Shown here piece after piece: positions 6,776-14,713 of a stretch of 45,567 bases of DNA; positions within the stretch are counted from its first letter, which is position 1, and each line of letters begins with the position of its first letter. The notes under the pieces are model-generated. The model worked only from the letters and a program-made list of their open reading frames with translations, searched no databases and was not told the origin of the DNA. Made by a program: the position numbers and the translations under genes. Origin of the DNA: a virus; the IMG/VR virus record IMGVR_UViG_3300030098_004539, positions 82,629-128,195 of that record; one strand, given 5' to 3'.

Positions 6776-8498
6776 GAAGTCTACCGGCCTCTCCGAGGCT
6801 CAAATAGATGCGCTCCGAAGAGATAATTTAGGGGTGTGGTGTGCCGTAAACGAATTTAAGGTAGACCACAAACCCTTTACTTTTAAGGGGCGTAAATTTC
6901 TAAAAGACATTTACCTTTGTGATAACTCACACATAAGCGTTCGTAAGTGCACTCAGGTAGGACTCACCATCTGGATGATCCTCAAGGTGCTTCACAAACT
7001 GAGGTTCTCCGAAGAGGTTGGCAGGAAGATTGCTCGTAAAGCAGGGTTTTATTTTCCAGTATTCGACTCTGTTGCTAAGTTCTCTAAGGACAGGCTGAGG
7101 CCCCTTGTTTATGACATTCCAGAGTTTAGAGAAAAACTTTCTGGTCCTCCTAGTATTGACCTGTGCCAGTTTGGGAATAGCTCTCTTTACTTGTCGTATA
7201 CGGGCGGTGTGGCGTCTATGGACTCCACCCCTATGGATATCCTGTGTTTGGATGAGGTACGTCTTATGCAAGCGTCTACTATCAACCAGCTTGAAGAGCG
7301 TTTGAGTGGTTGTATGGACCCGTCTTTGTACAAGATTAGTACCGCAGGTTACCCCAACGATGCTATCGACAAATCGTTTATGCTTGGGGATCAGCGCTAC
7401 TGGCACACTAACTGTAATTGTCCTGACGGTATTATCCTTCCAGATCACTTCCCTAATTGTGTAGGTCAGCGATCGAATACGAAGAGCGGTAAACCTGAGT
7501 ACTTTTATATGTGCCCTAAATGCGGGAAAGAAGATTTAGACCCACAAGACGGTCAATACGTGACGCATAACCCTCAGTCAGACTACGCCAGTTTTCATGT
7601 ACATCAGATGTTATCTCCTTCACGCCCCGCTAAGGCCATCTGGGAGAGGTACATTACTACGGACAACCCAAAAGAGTTTTATAACGCTACTTTGGGGAAA
7701 CCTTATGTAGATGAGGATAATATTGGAGTAACGGAAGATGAGCTTAGAGGGTGCATAAACACGGACATATCGTGGGGAGGAGAGATAAATAATACGTGTA
7801 TGGGGGTAGACCAAAGATCTGGAAATTTACACGTTGTGGTAGCTAAGATTATCGATAACAAAAAGCGCATACTTCATATTGAAGTAGTAGATAATCAAGC
7901 AGATAGGTACAAGGAAGCAGGGAAGGTTGTTACACCTTTTAAGCGCCTCCACCGTATGATGACAGAGTTTGATGTAGATCTCTGCGTATTAGATGCCCTG
8001 CCAAACGCCAATGAAGCAAAAGATTTCGCTCGCGCCTTTCCAGGAAGGGTATTCTTGTCGTATTATAAAGAGAGTGCAGATATGGTCCGGTGGTCGGACA
8101 AGAAATCTGGAAAACAAGGAGAAAAGCCTCACAGTCGAAAAAGTAGTGAGGATCTTAAATTTAAATGGGTCGTTCTTCTAGACAGATACAAAAGTATTGA
8201 TTACGCGCTCCGGCAGTGGGTCGATCGCCGTGTCGAATGCCCTAACCCTCGCGGGCTTGTACAGGAGGTAAGAAACCCCAAGACGGGAGCATACGAACCA
8301 GCATTTGTTTGTGAAGATGAATTTTTCAAACATCTGAAAGCTATTGTACGAGAACTAGTCCAGAACAAGAATGATCCTACTAATTATAGGTATAGATGGA
8401 ATTATCTTGGGCTCGACCCTCACTTACTTCACGCTTGGAGTTACTGTTGTGTAGCGATGGAACGAAAGAAGCGGTCGTTTTCCTTTGAGTTTATTTAG
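6705..8498 (+). CDS. Terminase large subunit
   Basis: About 597 residues. N-terminal ATPase: a deviant P-loop C82-TQVGLT88, where the usual GK[ST] is replaced as in lambda gpA-like terminases, and Walker B MDILCLD183-E184. A Cys-rich insertion (CNCPDGI ... YMCPKCGKED) looks like a zinc finger between the domains. C-terminal RNase H-like nuclease: D369 in GVDQRSG, D430 in LCVLDALP, and a late acidic residue D571 in GLDPHLLHAW. It packages phage DNA into the prohead. GTG 6705 and ATG 6720 are both possible starts; neither has a good SD, and both lie within the NYN gene. Confidence 0.92.
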   Translation: MTILCMTQRLDLKNDNTDIPQTPKKSTGLSEAQIDALRRDNLGVWCAVNEFKVDHKPFTFKGRKFLKDIYLCDNSHISVRKCTQVGLTIWMILKVLHKLRFSEEVGRKIARKAGFYFPVFDSVAKFSKDRLRPLVYDIPEFREKLSGPPSIDLCQFGNSSLYLSYTGGVASMDSTPMDILCLDEVRLMQASTINQLEERLSGCMDPSLYKISTAGYPNDAIDKSFMLGDQRYWHTNCNCPDGIILPDHFPNCVGQRSNTKSGKPEYFYMCPKCGKEDLDPQDGQYVTHNPQSDYASFHVHQMLSPSRPAKAIWERYITTDNPKEFYNATLGKPYVDEDNIGVTEDELRGCINTDISWGGEINNTCMGVDQRSGNLHVVVAKIIDNKKRILHIEVVDNQADRYKEAGKVVTPFKRLHRMMTEFDVDLCVLDALPNANEAKDFARAFPGRVFLSYYKESADMVRWSDKKSGKQGEKPHSRKSSEDLKFKWVVLLDRYKSIDYALRQWVDRRVECPNPRGLVQEVRNPKTGAYEPAFVCEDEFFKHLKAIVRELVQNKNDPTNYRYRWNYLGLDPHLLHAWSYCCVAMERKKRSFSFEFI

Positions 8499-8506
8499 AG
8501 AAAATA

Positions 8507-9121
8507 ATGGCTAGGACCCCTATAAAATCTCCAGAAGACCTGGAAACCAATAAAGAAAAGCGCGAGATGACAACCTCGACAGATCGTCTTATCGAAATGC
8601 GCCGCTTAGATGTCATCAGGAGGCGACTAAGAGGTGAGACGATTTCTTCGATTGCACACGCTTTAAAGTGCTCAGTCGGCACCATCAACAACGACCTTAA
8701 AGCTATTCGTGCTGCGAATAAGTCTCTTGTGAGAGATTTTAAGCAAGAAGATTACGTAGGAGAGACGCTACAGACGTTTCAGAAGATAGAAGAAGAGGCG
8801 TGGTTCCAAGTACACGCGTTGGATGTGGGGGACTCTAGAAAAGCTAAATTTCTAGATTCTATTCGGGCTACGCGAAAAGAGGCGGTTAAGTTGCTCCAAA
8901 GCAGTGGACTTCTTCACAAAGAGGCCGAGAAGGTAGAGGTTCAGATTACTTCTGACGTTTTAAGGAGTTGGTCTTCGGATCAAAAGATGCTAGTGGCAGA
9001 CGCCGTAGTAGAGGCGGCGATTATTGATGCCGATTTTGAAGAAGAGCCAGAGTTCAATTCTCTTCCCGATAAGACCGAGCACCTTGAATTAGATGATATT
9101 GCTGAGTTTTTAGACGACTAA
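8507..9121 (+). CDS. HTH protein, probable terminase small subunit
   Basis: 204 residues. Residues about 30-70 form a resolvase/LuxR-like helix-turn-helix (RRRLRGETISSIAHALKCSVG, then TINNDLKAI), followed by a long helical region and an acidic tail (DDIAEFLDD). An HTH N-terminus, helical oligomerisation core and acidic C-terminus directly after the large terminase gene fit a terminase small subunit, although small subunits usually precede the large one. It ends with a 1-base overlap with the Dam gene. A transcription regulator is the alternative. Confidence 0.6.
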   Translation: MARTPIKSPEDLETNKEKREMTTSTDRLIEMRRLDVIRRRLRGETISSIAHALKCSVGTINNDLKAIRAANKSLVRDFKQEDYVGETLQTFQKIEEEAWFQVHALDVGDSRKAKFLDSIRATRKEAVKLLQSSGLLHKEAEKVEVQITSDVLRSWSSDQKMLVADAVVEAAIIDADFEEEPEFNSLPDKTEHLELDDIAEFLDD

Positions 9122-9939
9122 TGTACAACAGGTCCTTCATAAAGTGGGTAGGGGGCAAGTCGCGTAGCTTATCTCAGATAATGGATAAGTTTCCTCGCGA
9201 GTTTGATACTTACTACGAACCCTTCTTGGGGAGCGGAGTAGTGTACTTCAATGTTCTCCCCGATAAAGCCATCCTTAACGACAAGGAGCACAACCTCGTG
9301 TCGGCTTTTCGAGACGTTAAGCGTTACCCGGAGCAGGTGTGTGAGCAGTTAAAGGGGTTAGATAACAAGGAAGGTGTCTACTACGACGTACGCCACGCGT
9401 TCAACCACACTGACACAGGTACTCCGGGGGAGAAAACTGCTCAGTTCATATACATGAACAAGTGTGGCTATAACGGACTTTACCGGGTGAATAAGAGCGG
9501 GGCTATGAATGTAGCGTTTGGCCGACGTTCGGGGCAACCACACCAAGACTTTACGGTAGTGAGGGAGTGCAGTAAGGCGCTCCAAAAAGCTCAGATAATG
9601 AATACTGATTATCTAGAAATCCTAGATTTGGCTCGACGAGGGGACTTCGTATACCTCGATCCCCCTTACCACAAGGAAACCTCTACTTCCTTTACCGGAT
9701 ATAATGCTGTTGAGTTTACAGAGAAAGATCACCGACAGTTGGCCGAGGAGTGTCGTGATATTACAGACAGAGGTGTATTGTTTGCTATGAGTAATAGCTC
9801 CACCGATTTGATATTGGATTTGTATAAAAATTTCTATATTTATCCTGTTTATACGTCTAGAACTGTTGCTGTAACCACAGGAGGAAGAGGCACTGCGACA
9901 GAACTACTCATCACTAATTATGGTGGGGGTACGATTTGA
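9121..9939 (+). CDS. dam: Dam-family DNA adenine methyltransferase
   Basis: 272 residues with the alpha-type N6-adenine methylase order: AdoMet-binding K8-WVGGK13 and F35-LGSG, then the catalytic D180-PPY183, and TSRTVAVTTGGRGTATELLITNY near the end. This is typical of T4 Dam/DpnM relatives, which methylate GATC. It would protect phage DNA from restriction or mark it for packaging; its location next to the terminase is suggestive. It starts by overlapping the upstream stop (TAATG). Confidence 0.93.
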   Translation: MYNRSFIKWVGGKSRSLSQIMDKFPREFDTYYEPFLGSGVVYFNVLPDKAILNDKEHNLVSAFRDVKRYPEQVCEQLKGLDNKEGVYYDVRHAFNHTDTGTPGEKTAQFIYMNKCGYNGLYRVNKSGAMNVAFGRRSGQPHQDFTVVRECSKALQKAQIMNTDYLEILDLARRGDFVYLDPPYHKETSTSFTGYNAVEFTEKDHRQLAEECRDITDRGVLFAMSNSSTDLILDLYKNFYIYPVYTSRTVAVTTGGRGTATELLITNYGGGTI

Positions 9940-10409
9940 GGTTAGCTGCTAAAAGGCGTATGGATAAACCTAAATGGTACAGGCTTCCGAAGAAGGAGAA
10001 AGAGAAGAAGGCTCTTCCCCCTACCGTGAGGAAACGCTCCAAAAATAGCGGCCCTGACGTACTGTACATGAATAAGGATACGTATCGATCTTCTCCTCCG
10101 AAAAAAGAATCGTCAGCTAAAGAGTTTTTAGACCGGCTTAATGAGACGTTTAATACAAAGCTGACAGACGACATCGATCACCTTCTCTCTGAGGTTTACA
10201 AGAGAGGGTGGAAGATTTCCACGATGGAGTTCGGCAAAGGTTCTAAGTACGTTATCCGATTCCATAGAGAGGTAGGAGATTCAAGATCTCGCATCTTTGT
10301 GGAAAAGGGTAATACAATGAAAAAAGTAGTCCTGATGGCGCTAGAAAGAGTTCTGGCTCAAGAGAAAGGACGCTATGAGAAACGGATAAAGGGCTCCCGG
10401 AAGAAGTGA
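9936..10409 (+). CDS. Basic hypothetical protein
   Basis: 157 residues, very Lys/Arg rich at both ends (PKKEKEKKALPPTVRKR at the start, KRIKGSRKK at the end), likely nucleic-acid binding. The middle (SAKEFLDRLNETFNTKLTDDID and VIRFHREVGDSRSRIFVEKG) looks like a small alpha/beta domain. TTG 9936 overlaps the Dam stop and has GGTGGGGGT upstream; ATG 9960 is an alternative. Not recognised. It is the last gene of the packaging cluster, before a 130-base gap. Confidence 0.65.
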   Translation: MRLAAKRRMDKPKWYRLPKKEKEKKALPPTVRKRSKNSGPDVLYMNKDTYRSSPPKKESSAKEFLDRLNETFNTKLTDDIDHLLSEVYKRGWKISTMEFGKGSKYVIRFHREVGDSRSRIFVEKGNTMKKVVLMALERVLAQEKGRYEKRIKGSRKK

Positions 10410-10477
10410 TTTTTCTTCTTTTTTGGAGCCGCGTACGTCGTTTGCTTCTTTTTTACTAAAAAAGTAAAAATAAAGTC

Positions 10478-10506
10478 TTGACCAGAGAGTCTCTTGGTAT
10501 TACAAG
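10478..10506 (+). promoter_or_regulatory. Class A promoter with dyad
   Basis: TTGACC (10478-10483), 17-bp spacer, weak TACAAG (10501-10506). The spacer opens with AGAGAGTCTCT, an imperfect palindrome that could be an operator. An SD and ATG follow at 10540. Confidence 0.45.
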
Positions 10507-10539
10507 TGTAGTCCTGATTACAGAATACAGGAGGCTCGA

Positions 10540-12147
10540 ATGGACAAGGTTAGCAAAAGTGCTTTGCAAAACTATTTCTTGTTGAGGAAGAACCTCGAAC
10601 ATCCGTCGATCGATGATGATGCGACTATTTCTGCTGTACGTGATGCAAAGGTGTTTGCTCTTCCGCCAGCCCTTTATCTCCAAGTGTGGAATAAGGTATG
10701 CGCGTCGATTTCTGAGCAAGTTCTGGGCGATAATGTTTGTGACTGTGAGAAGTGTGTAGAGAAAAGGGAGTTTAATGAGGGGCAAGCCTCTGGGATAACG
10801 CTCTCAAAGCATTTCTTTAATTCGCATGACTTGGATGACGGGGCGATAACTCCTTTGCAATCTCTCACTAACTGGATGGTAAACGAGGATAAAGAGGGGT
10901 GGAATCTCGGAGGAGACTGTTTCGACAGACCTCTTCCGCATAAACCTTTCTCTAATATGTATTTAGGTTACGGAGAGGGTGTTAAGCTTGGCATCGATCA
11001 AGTACTCGTAAGGGAACAACATTTAGATCCTCAGTATGCGGACGAGGATACTGATTTAAATTTCAGGCACCTTCGATCTTCTTGGATGCACCTTACGGGA
11101 AACGTAAACCTACACTCGCTTAGCAGGCGAGCACCTTCAGCCCTCCTTTTAGGTCACTTGTTTACGGAGTGGGGAGAGGTATACGAGGCTGTCAACTACG
11201 AGTTTGACGTATATTTTAGTGTTCCCCCTGAGATGTATTCAGAGGAGTGGCACAAAAGGGCTATTAGTGCTGTAAGACGTGCTTCATCAGGGTTTACGAC
11301 AGCTTCAACGCTTGTTGATAAGCCTGCGCTAGGGAAGTATATATCAGAATTAAAGCGACGTATTTCAGTTGTCGATTGGGATAATTTTGTTGCCGATCGC
11401 TTGTCCGTTGATGTTAGAGCGGACGGATCTATCGCTGACATACGTGTTAGGGGAAAAGCATCCGTGGTTAACCTACACATGGTACGAAACTCTGGTTGGT
11501 CACGGAATTTAAATTCTACGATAGGAACCGCCCTTGATATTCCTAACTTTAGCGGACTGGAATCTCGTTGGGGGCTATGTCTCTCGATGACGTCCTATAC
11601 GGTTCCCGCACTCCTTAACCTTCTTAATGAGAACAACAAGTCTTTTACGTTAGAGAGGTCTTACGACAAAGAGACAAGACGAGAGATCACCAAAGAGCAT
11701 AAGGCATCTCTTCCGCGCCTTAAAAAGGGGCGTAGAGGTCTTCCGGCGTATTACGTAATTAACGTAAATTACAGAGATTTGAAAGATCCTACACCGTCTC
11801 GGACAACCTCTTCTGAAAAGCGTTCTCGCCAAGGGCATAAGCTAGCGTATAGACATGATCGTGACGGGCACGAGCGCGTTCTTATCAAGAGAGGGACGTT
11901 ACCTCTTGATGCGTACGAAGAAGACGCCCTCTTGATGCGAGGGTATAGTGTGTACACAGAAGGACAACCATCTGACGAAGATCAGTTGCGTCTTGTTCGT
12001 CGTAGACAACCTACGAGGAGAGAGGGAGAGTGGATTGCGCTTAAGACTTCTTGGGTAAGGTCTACTGTAGTAGGGGATGAGTCTCTCCCGTATAAAGCTG
12101 CTGTTCGGCGCGTGTCGCTGGGAGTTGCAGAAGGGTTACTCAAATAA
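10540..12147 (+). CDS. Large hypothetical protein with Arg/Trp-rich C-terminus
   Basis: 535 residues behind its own promoter and a strong SD (CAGGAGG). A CDCEKC pair lies near residue 67. No family is recognised with confidence. The C-terminal 100 residues (HDRDGHERVLIKRGTLPLD ... RRREPTRREGEWIALK-like pattern, then WVRSTVVGD) resemble from memory the 'R-x-G-x-W-V' tails of uncharacterised actinobacteriophage proteins. Charged, no membrane segment. It is the largest gene between the packaging genes and the virion genes and stands alone between two promoters. Replication, regulation or host interaction are all possible. Confidence 0.75.
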   Translation: MDKVSKSALQNYFLLRKNLEHPSIDDDATISAVRDAKVFALPPALYLQVWNKVCASISEQVLGDNVCDCEKCVEKREFNEGQASGITLSKHFFNSHDLDDGAITPLQSLTNWMVNEDKEGWNLGGDCFDRPLPHKPFSNMYLGYGEGVKLGIDQVLVREQHLDPQYADEDTDLNFRHLRSSWMHLTGNVNLHSLSRRAPSALLLGHLFTEWGEVYEAVNYEFDVYFSVPPEMYSEEWHKRAISAVRRASSGFTTASTLVDKPALGKYISELKRRISVVDWDNFVADRLSVDVRADGSIADIRVRGKASVVNLHMVRNSGWSRNLNSTIGTALDIPNFSGLESRWGLCLSMTSYTVPALLNLLNENNKSFTLERSYDKETRREITKEHKASLPRLKKGRRGLPAYYVINVNYRDLKDPTPSRTTSSEKRSRQGHKLAYRHDRDGHERVLIKRGTLPLDAYEEDALLMRGYSVYTEGQPSDEDQLRLVRRRQPTRREGEWIALKTSWVRSTVVGDESLPYKAAVRRVSLGVAEGLLK

Positions 12148-12205
12148 AATAACGGGTGAATATCGGGTTTACCAAGGAGGGGTTTTTACTAAAATACTCT
12201 AATTG

Positions 12206-12233
12206 TTGACTTTAGTAACAGGGGTAGTATATT
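12206..12233 (+). promoter_or_regulatory. Class A promoter
   Basis: TTGACT (12206-12211), 16-bp spacer, TATATT (12228-12233). The spacer contains TAGTAACAGGGGTAGTAT, a variant of the class A internal dyad. SD and ATG follow at once (12240-12258). Confidence 0.6.
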
Positions 12234-12255
12234 GGGAATAGGAGGATCTACTGAA

Positions 12256-12447
12256 ATGGATGTCTCGATAGAAAACCCAGATAGTACCGAAGCAAGTGTT
12301 GAGAACAGATTAAGGTTGGAGATTCTGTTGCTACACCCGTGGCACCGTAAGCACTTCAACCTTGCTGTGTTCGACAGCAGGACAAATTCCCTTCATGGGG
12401 ATAAGTACTCGCTTTACTACCGCGATGGAAATGTTTCTATGCGTTAA
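12256..12447 (+). CDS. Small hypothetical protein
   Basis: 63 residues from ATG 12256, chosen because AGGAGG (12240-12245) lies 10 bases upstream; an in-frame TTG at 12232 lies inside the promoter and is rejected. The sequence has an acidic start (MDVSIENPDSTEASVENR) and an aromatic, His-containing second half (LHPWHRKHFNL, YSLYYRDG). Not recognised. It is a single-gene unit between two class A promoters. Confidence 0.65.
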   Translation: MDVSIENPDSTEASVENRLRLEILLLHPWHRKHFNLAVFDSRTNSLHGDKYSLYYRDGNVSMR

Positions 12448-12456
12448 ATTTAGGCC

Positions 12457-12494
12457 TTGACTGTGGGACTACTTAATGGTAAAACTAAGTAGTC
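12457..12494 (+). promoter_or_regulatory. Class A promoter with perfect 9-bp inverted repeat
   Basis: TTGACT (12457-12462), 17-bp spacer, TAAAAC (12480-12485). Overlapping the spacer and -10 is GACTACTTA (12467-12475) matched by TAAGTAGTC (12486-12494) around a 10-base centre. The position is ideal for a repressor operator. Confidence 0.7.
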
Positions 12495-12516
12495 TTTACA
12501 GAATAAGGAGGTCTAT

Positions 12517-12870
12517 ATGCGATTGGCTTCTAAAGAGAAGTATTCTTCTCCGTGCAGCAAAGCGTTTCTTGTTGCTGAGTTCAATGCCCACGCCAAGAAA
12601 ATTGGTGTGCGTTCAACAGCGGAGTCTTTCACTCGCCAGGAGTTACTTCGGTGGGCGGAAGAGATGGGGTTCTTAGCATATCTTGAAGAGCGGGCAGAAA
12701 TTATCAAAGTTCTGGATGGCGCAAACATCTCTTTTGATGTAAGTCAGCCCACCTATGAATTGGTAAGGCTTGCTGTTGGGTGTGCCATTGAACGTTACGG
12801 AGTTGCAGATCTAGAATCTTTGGGACGTAATCTGAAGTTTTCACGAATTGCTAAGTTGAGAGATAGCTAA
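12517..12870 (+). CDS. Hypothetical protein
   Basis: 117 residues with a strong SD (AAGGAGG) directly after the operator-bearing promoter. Mostly helical with a basic start (MRLASKEKYSSPCSKAF) and basic end (KFSRIAKLRDS). The middle (SFTRQELLRWAEEMGFLAYL) could be a helix-turn-helix-like pair of helices, but no family is recognised. It heads a run of small co-directional genes to about 14.5 kb. Confidence 0.65.
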   Translation: MRLASKEKYSSPCSKAFLVAEFNAHAKKIGVRSTAESFTRQELLRWAEEMGFLAYLEERAEIIKVLDGANISFDVSQPTYELVRLAVGCAIERYGVADLESLGRNLKFSRIAKLRDS

Positions 12871-12876
12871 AGCCAT

Positions 12877-13173
12877 ATGACATCAAAATGGGTAAGCGGC
12901 GACGAGTGGGCCTGTACCAAACACGCTCCTAGCATGTATATGCCTGCTTCGATTCCTTATTGTTTATTGTGTCGCGCTCCGCGCCCTCCGGGGATGCCAG
13001 TTGAGTTGAGAGTGGTACCTCAGCCTGCGCGAGAACCTGAAGAGGTAGTAGAGAGCGATGAGTGTGCTTTAGAAGGGTGTTCTTCGAAAAGAAGATCTAA
13101 CTCCAAGTACTGTAGTCGAAACTGCTCTAATAAAAACGCTCGTAAACGGTATATAAAAAGAAAATCTGTATAA
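12877..13173 (+). CDS. Double Cys-cluster small zinc protein
   Basis: 98 residues. The first Cys cluster is CTKHAPSMYMPASIPYCLLC with a histidine; a proline-rich linker follows; the second is CALEGCSSKRRSNSKYCSRNC, followed by SNKNARKRYIKRK. The C-terminal part matches the general CGNR/'YCSxxCxxKxAxRRyk' style of treble-clef zinc finger found in phage and bacterial DNA-binding proteins. Probably a nucleic-acid-binding protein. It begins 6 bases after the previous gene without a clear SD, so coupling is likely. Confidence 0.65.
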   Translation: MTSKWVSGDEWACTKHAPSMYMPASIPYCLLCRAPRPPGMPVELRVVPQPAREPEEVVESDECALEGCSSKRRSNSKYCSRNCSNKNARKRYIKRKSV

Positions 13174-13187
13174 GGAAAATATTTATT

Positions 13188-13382
13188 TTGAGTACAAAAA
13201 AACTAGAAAAATCCGTGTCTTCTGAAGAGTTTAACTCTTTGGTTACTGATGTTTTACCGAACCTTGTTAAAGAATTAAGTAAATTTAATTATAATTTTGA
13301 ACGCGCCTTGGATTATTATGCCGTGGAAACCTACGGAAAAGTACCAAGGACTGGAAAGGGTGATAGGGAGAGTAATAGTTGA
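13188..13382 (+). CDS. Small hypothetical protein
   Basis: 64 residues from TTG 13188 with AAGGA 11 bases upstream. Helical, amphipathic (EFNSLVTDVLPNLVKELSKF), no cysteines, polar tail. Its last 65 bases overlap the next membrane-protein frame. The combination of weak start and long overlap lowers confidence. Not recognised. Confidence 0.45.
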   Translation: MSTKKLEKSVSSEEFNSLVTDVLPNLVKELSKFNYNFERALDYYAVETYGKVPRTGKGDRESNS

Positions 13383-13623
13383 TGTGTTTGCATCCGGGAT
13401 AATAATCCTGCCACTGTTAGCAGTGCTGGTATTGTTCCAACTGCCTTCCTTTTATGCGTTCATAGGATATTGCGTGTTTGCGATCACTACTGTATCGGTG
13501 GTGAACGGAGACAATCAGTTCTTTCGACGTAAATACTTCCACGAGTTCGCGCTAGATTTCGCTCTGTGGCCAGCGTTCTTGGTAATTGCTTTAAACAAAA
13601 TCCTAAAAGAAGATTTTGTATAA
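13318..13623 (+). CDS. Small membrane protein
   Basis: 101 residues from ATG 13318 (an in-frame TTG at 13297 is the alternative). Two or three hydrophobic segments: about residues 20-42 (VDVFASGIIILPLLAVLVLF), 44-62 (LPSFYAFIGYCVFAITTVSVV) and 82-94 (FALWPAFLVIALN), with a basic FFRRKYFH loop. Not recognised; the layout is that of an inner-membrane protein, perhaps a superinfection or host-modifying factor. The hydrophobic pattern strongly supports coding in this frame despite overlap with the preceding gene. Confidence 0.6.
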   Translation: MPWKPTEKYQGLERVIGRVIVDVFASGIIILPLLAVLVLFQLPSFYAFIGYCVFAITTVSVVNGDNQFFRRKYFHEFALDFALWPAFLVIALNKILKEDFV

Positions 13624-13634
13624 AAGGAGTTCAA

Positions 13635-13796
13635 GTGGAGGACAGGGACATGGCAAAGCAAGTTGTATTGGAATCACGGACAGAGTCTCTTCAGGCGCAG
13701 TTAGCGGAAGCTGTAGAGCGTATTCGTGAGTTGGAGATGATAATTAGCGATCTGAATGGGTGCCCTTGCGGTAAGTGTAACCCTCGACGACCGTAA
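13635..13796 (+). CDS. Small coiled-coil protein with CPCGKC motif
   Basis: 53 residues from GTG 13635, chosen because AAAAGGAGTT lies 5-8 bases upstream; ATG 13650 is also in frame. A heptad-like helix (SLQAQLAEAVERIRELEMII) precedes CPCGKC near the C-terminus. The layout suggests a small dimer with a metal-binding or redox CxCxxC tail. Function unknown. Confidence 0.6.
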   Translation: MEDRDMAKQVVLESRTESLQAQLAEAVERIRELEMIISDLNGCPCGKCNPRRP

Positions 13797-13863
13797 TAAA
13801 AAGTAAAGGCTAGCCTGTTACCTGGAATAGATATAGGCTCGGTATATATAAAGGAGAGCACAT

Positions 13864-14262
13864 ATGGCAGATAAGTGGTATCCCCACGGTTGGGAAGAAA
13901 CTCAGATTCAAGGGGTTCTCTCTGAAGAAGAAGTAGCAGGAATTCTACGTTCTTATAATTCTCTGGGCACTGGAGTATGTAAAGAATCGTTACATAAGTC
14001 TTTTAATGCTTGGTGGGTACGGAACGTATTGTCTCCTGTTAAAAAGAAGATAAAGAAAGATATCCCACCTTCTGTAAAAGGGGAGTGGTTGCGCGAGTGT
14101 GTAGCTCGCGAACTAGCAGTTCGAGTGGTTCAGTCTTCTGCTTTACGTTGGTTTGGGAGAGACTTTATGACGTGGGTAGATCTTGTGGACGCCCCTTGTG
14201 AGGCTTTTGCTCCCGCCCCACAGGACGATGTTGTCCTCGAAGAAGATCAGGAAACGAATTAA
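13864..14262 (+). CDS. Hypothetical protein
   Basis: 132 residues with a good SD (AAAGGAGA). An aromatic N-terminal half (KWYPHGWEETQIQG, FNAWWVRNVLSPVKKKIKK) is followed by a helical stretch (WLRECVARELAVRVVQSS) and an acidic tail (DDVVLEEDQETN). Soluble; not recognised. The stop overlaps the next start (TAATG). The 67 bases upstream contain TATATATAA, which could be a -10, but I could not find a matching -35. Confidence 0.65.
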   Translation: MADKWYPHGWEETQIQGVLSEEEVAGILRSYNSLGTGVCKESLHKSFNAWWVRNVLSPVKKKIKKDIPPSVKGEWLRECVARELAVRVVQSSALRWFGRDFMTWVDLVDAPCEAFAPAPQDDVVLEEDQETN

Positions 14263-14429
14263 TGGATATACGAGTCCTTTACTGGGCATCTTGTAGAGAC
14301 GAGACAGAGGCTTCTCTCGTTGAGGAGACGAAGCCTGTACAGAACAAAGAAGACAAAATGAGCAGTGATAGTCCTTCTAAACCTCGACGCAAAAGAAAGC
14401 GTACAGATAGAACGGGTTGGAAAAAGTAA
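14262..14429 (+). CDS. 55-aa hypothetical protein with basic tail
   Basis: ATG 14262 overlaps the upstream stop and has AGGAAACG upstream. The acidic middle (CRDETEASLVEETKP) switches to a basic tail (PSKPRRKRKRTDRTGWKK), typical of small nucleic-acid or host-RNA-polymerase interacting phage proteins. Function unknown. The distal 65 bases overlap another possible frame (14365-14550), and only one may be translated there. Confidence 0.5.
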   Translation: MDIRVLYWASCRDETEASLVEETKPVQNKEDKMSSDSPSKPRRKRKRTDRTGWKK

Positions 14430-14550
14430 GGTTTACCTATATAGTCGCGGTGCGCCTTTCGGGTGGCGTGACATACATCGAACCATAGACCTTTTGGAGG
14501 ACCTCTGGTGTCGGTTGATGCAGGTGCTTGAACCACATATAGAGCAATAA
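14365..14550 (+). CDS. Doubtful small hypothetical protein
   Basis: 61 residues from GTG 14365, overlapping the previous gene in another frame and lacking a good SD. The second half (YLYSRGAPFGWRDIHRTIDL, then LEDLWCRLMQVL) looks like natural protein and lies outside the overlap, so a real gene with a different start is possible. Function unknown. Confidence 0.3.
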   Translation: MIVLLNLDAKESVQIERVGKSKVYLYSRGAPFGWRDIHRTIDLLEDLWCRLMQVLEPHIEQ

Positions 14551-14614
14551 AGCTGCCCGGAAGGCGTTCTTGTCTTAAAAACGCAGCATTAAATGTTGAT
14601 TATGTAATTAGTAG

Positions 14615-14643
14615 TTGACTAAGAATACTTGTTCTGATATAAG
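14615..14643 (+). promoter_or_regulatory. Class A promoter
   Basis: TTGACT (14615-14620), 17-bp spacer AAGAATACTTGTTCTGA, TATAAG (14638-14643). A strong match to consensus. It drives the gene at 14714 and perhaps the candidate RNA behind it. Confidence 0.7.
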
Positions 14644-14663
14644 ATAAATATAAACTAGTAGCG

Positions 14664-14686
14664 AAAACACAAATGTTGTGTGTTTT
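14664..14686 (+). other. Leader hairpin
   Basis: AAAACACA (14664-14671) and TGTGTTTT (14679-14686) form a perfect 8-bp stem with a 7-base loop in the 5' leader, about 15 bases before the SD. It may stabilise the transcript or control translation. Confidence 0.55.
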
Positions 14687-14713
14687 GCAAATTTTATTAT
14701 TTTGGAGGTTTTT

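Noticed and set aside
13566-13634. Upstream extension of the 53-aa coiled-coil gene
   Set aside because: The extension overlaps the membrane protein and bypasses the clear SD before GTG 13635.
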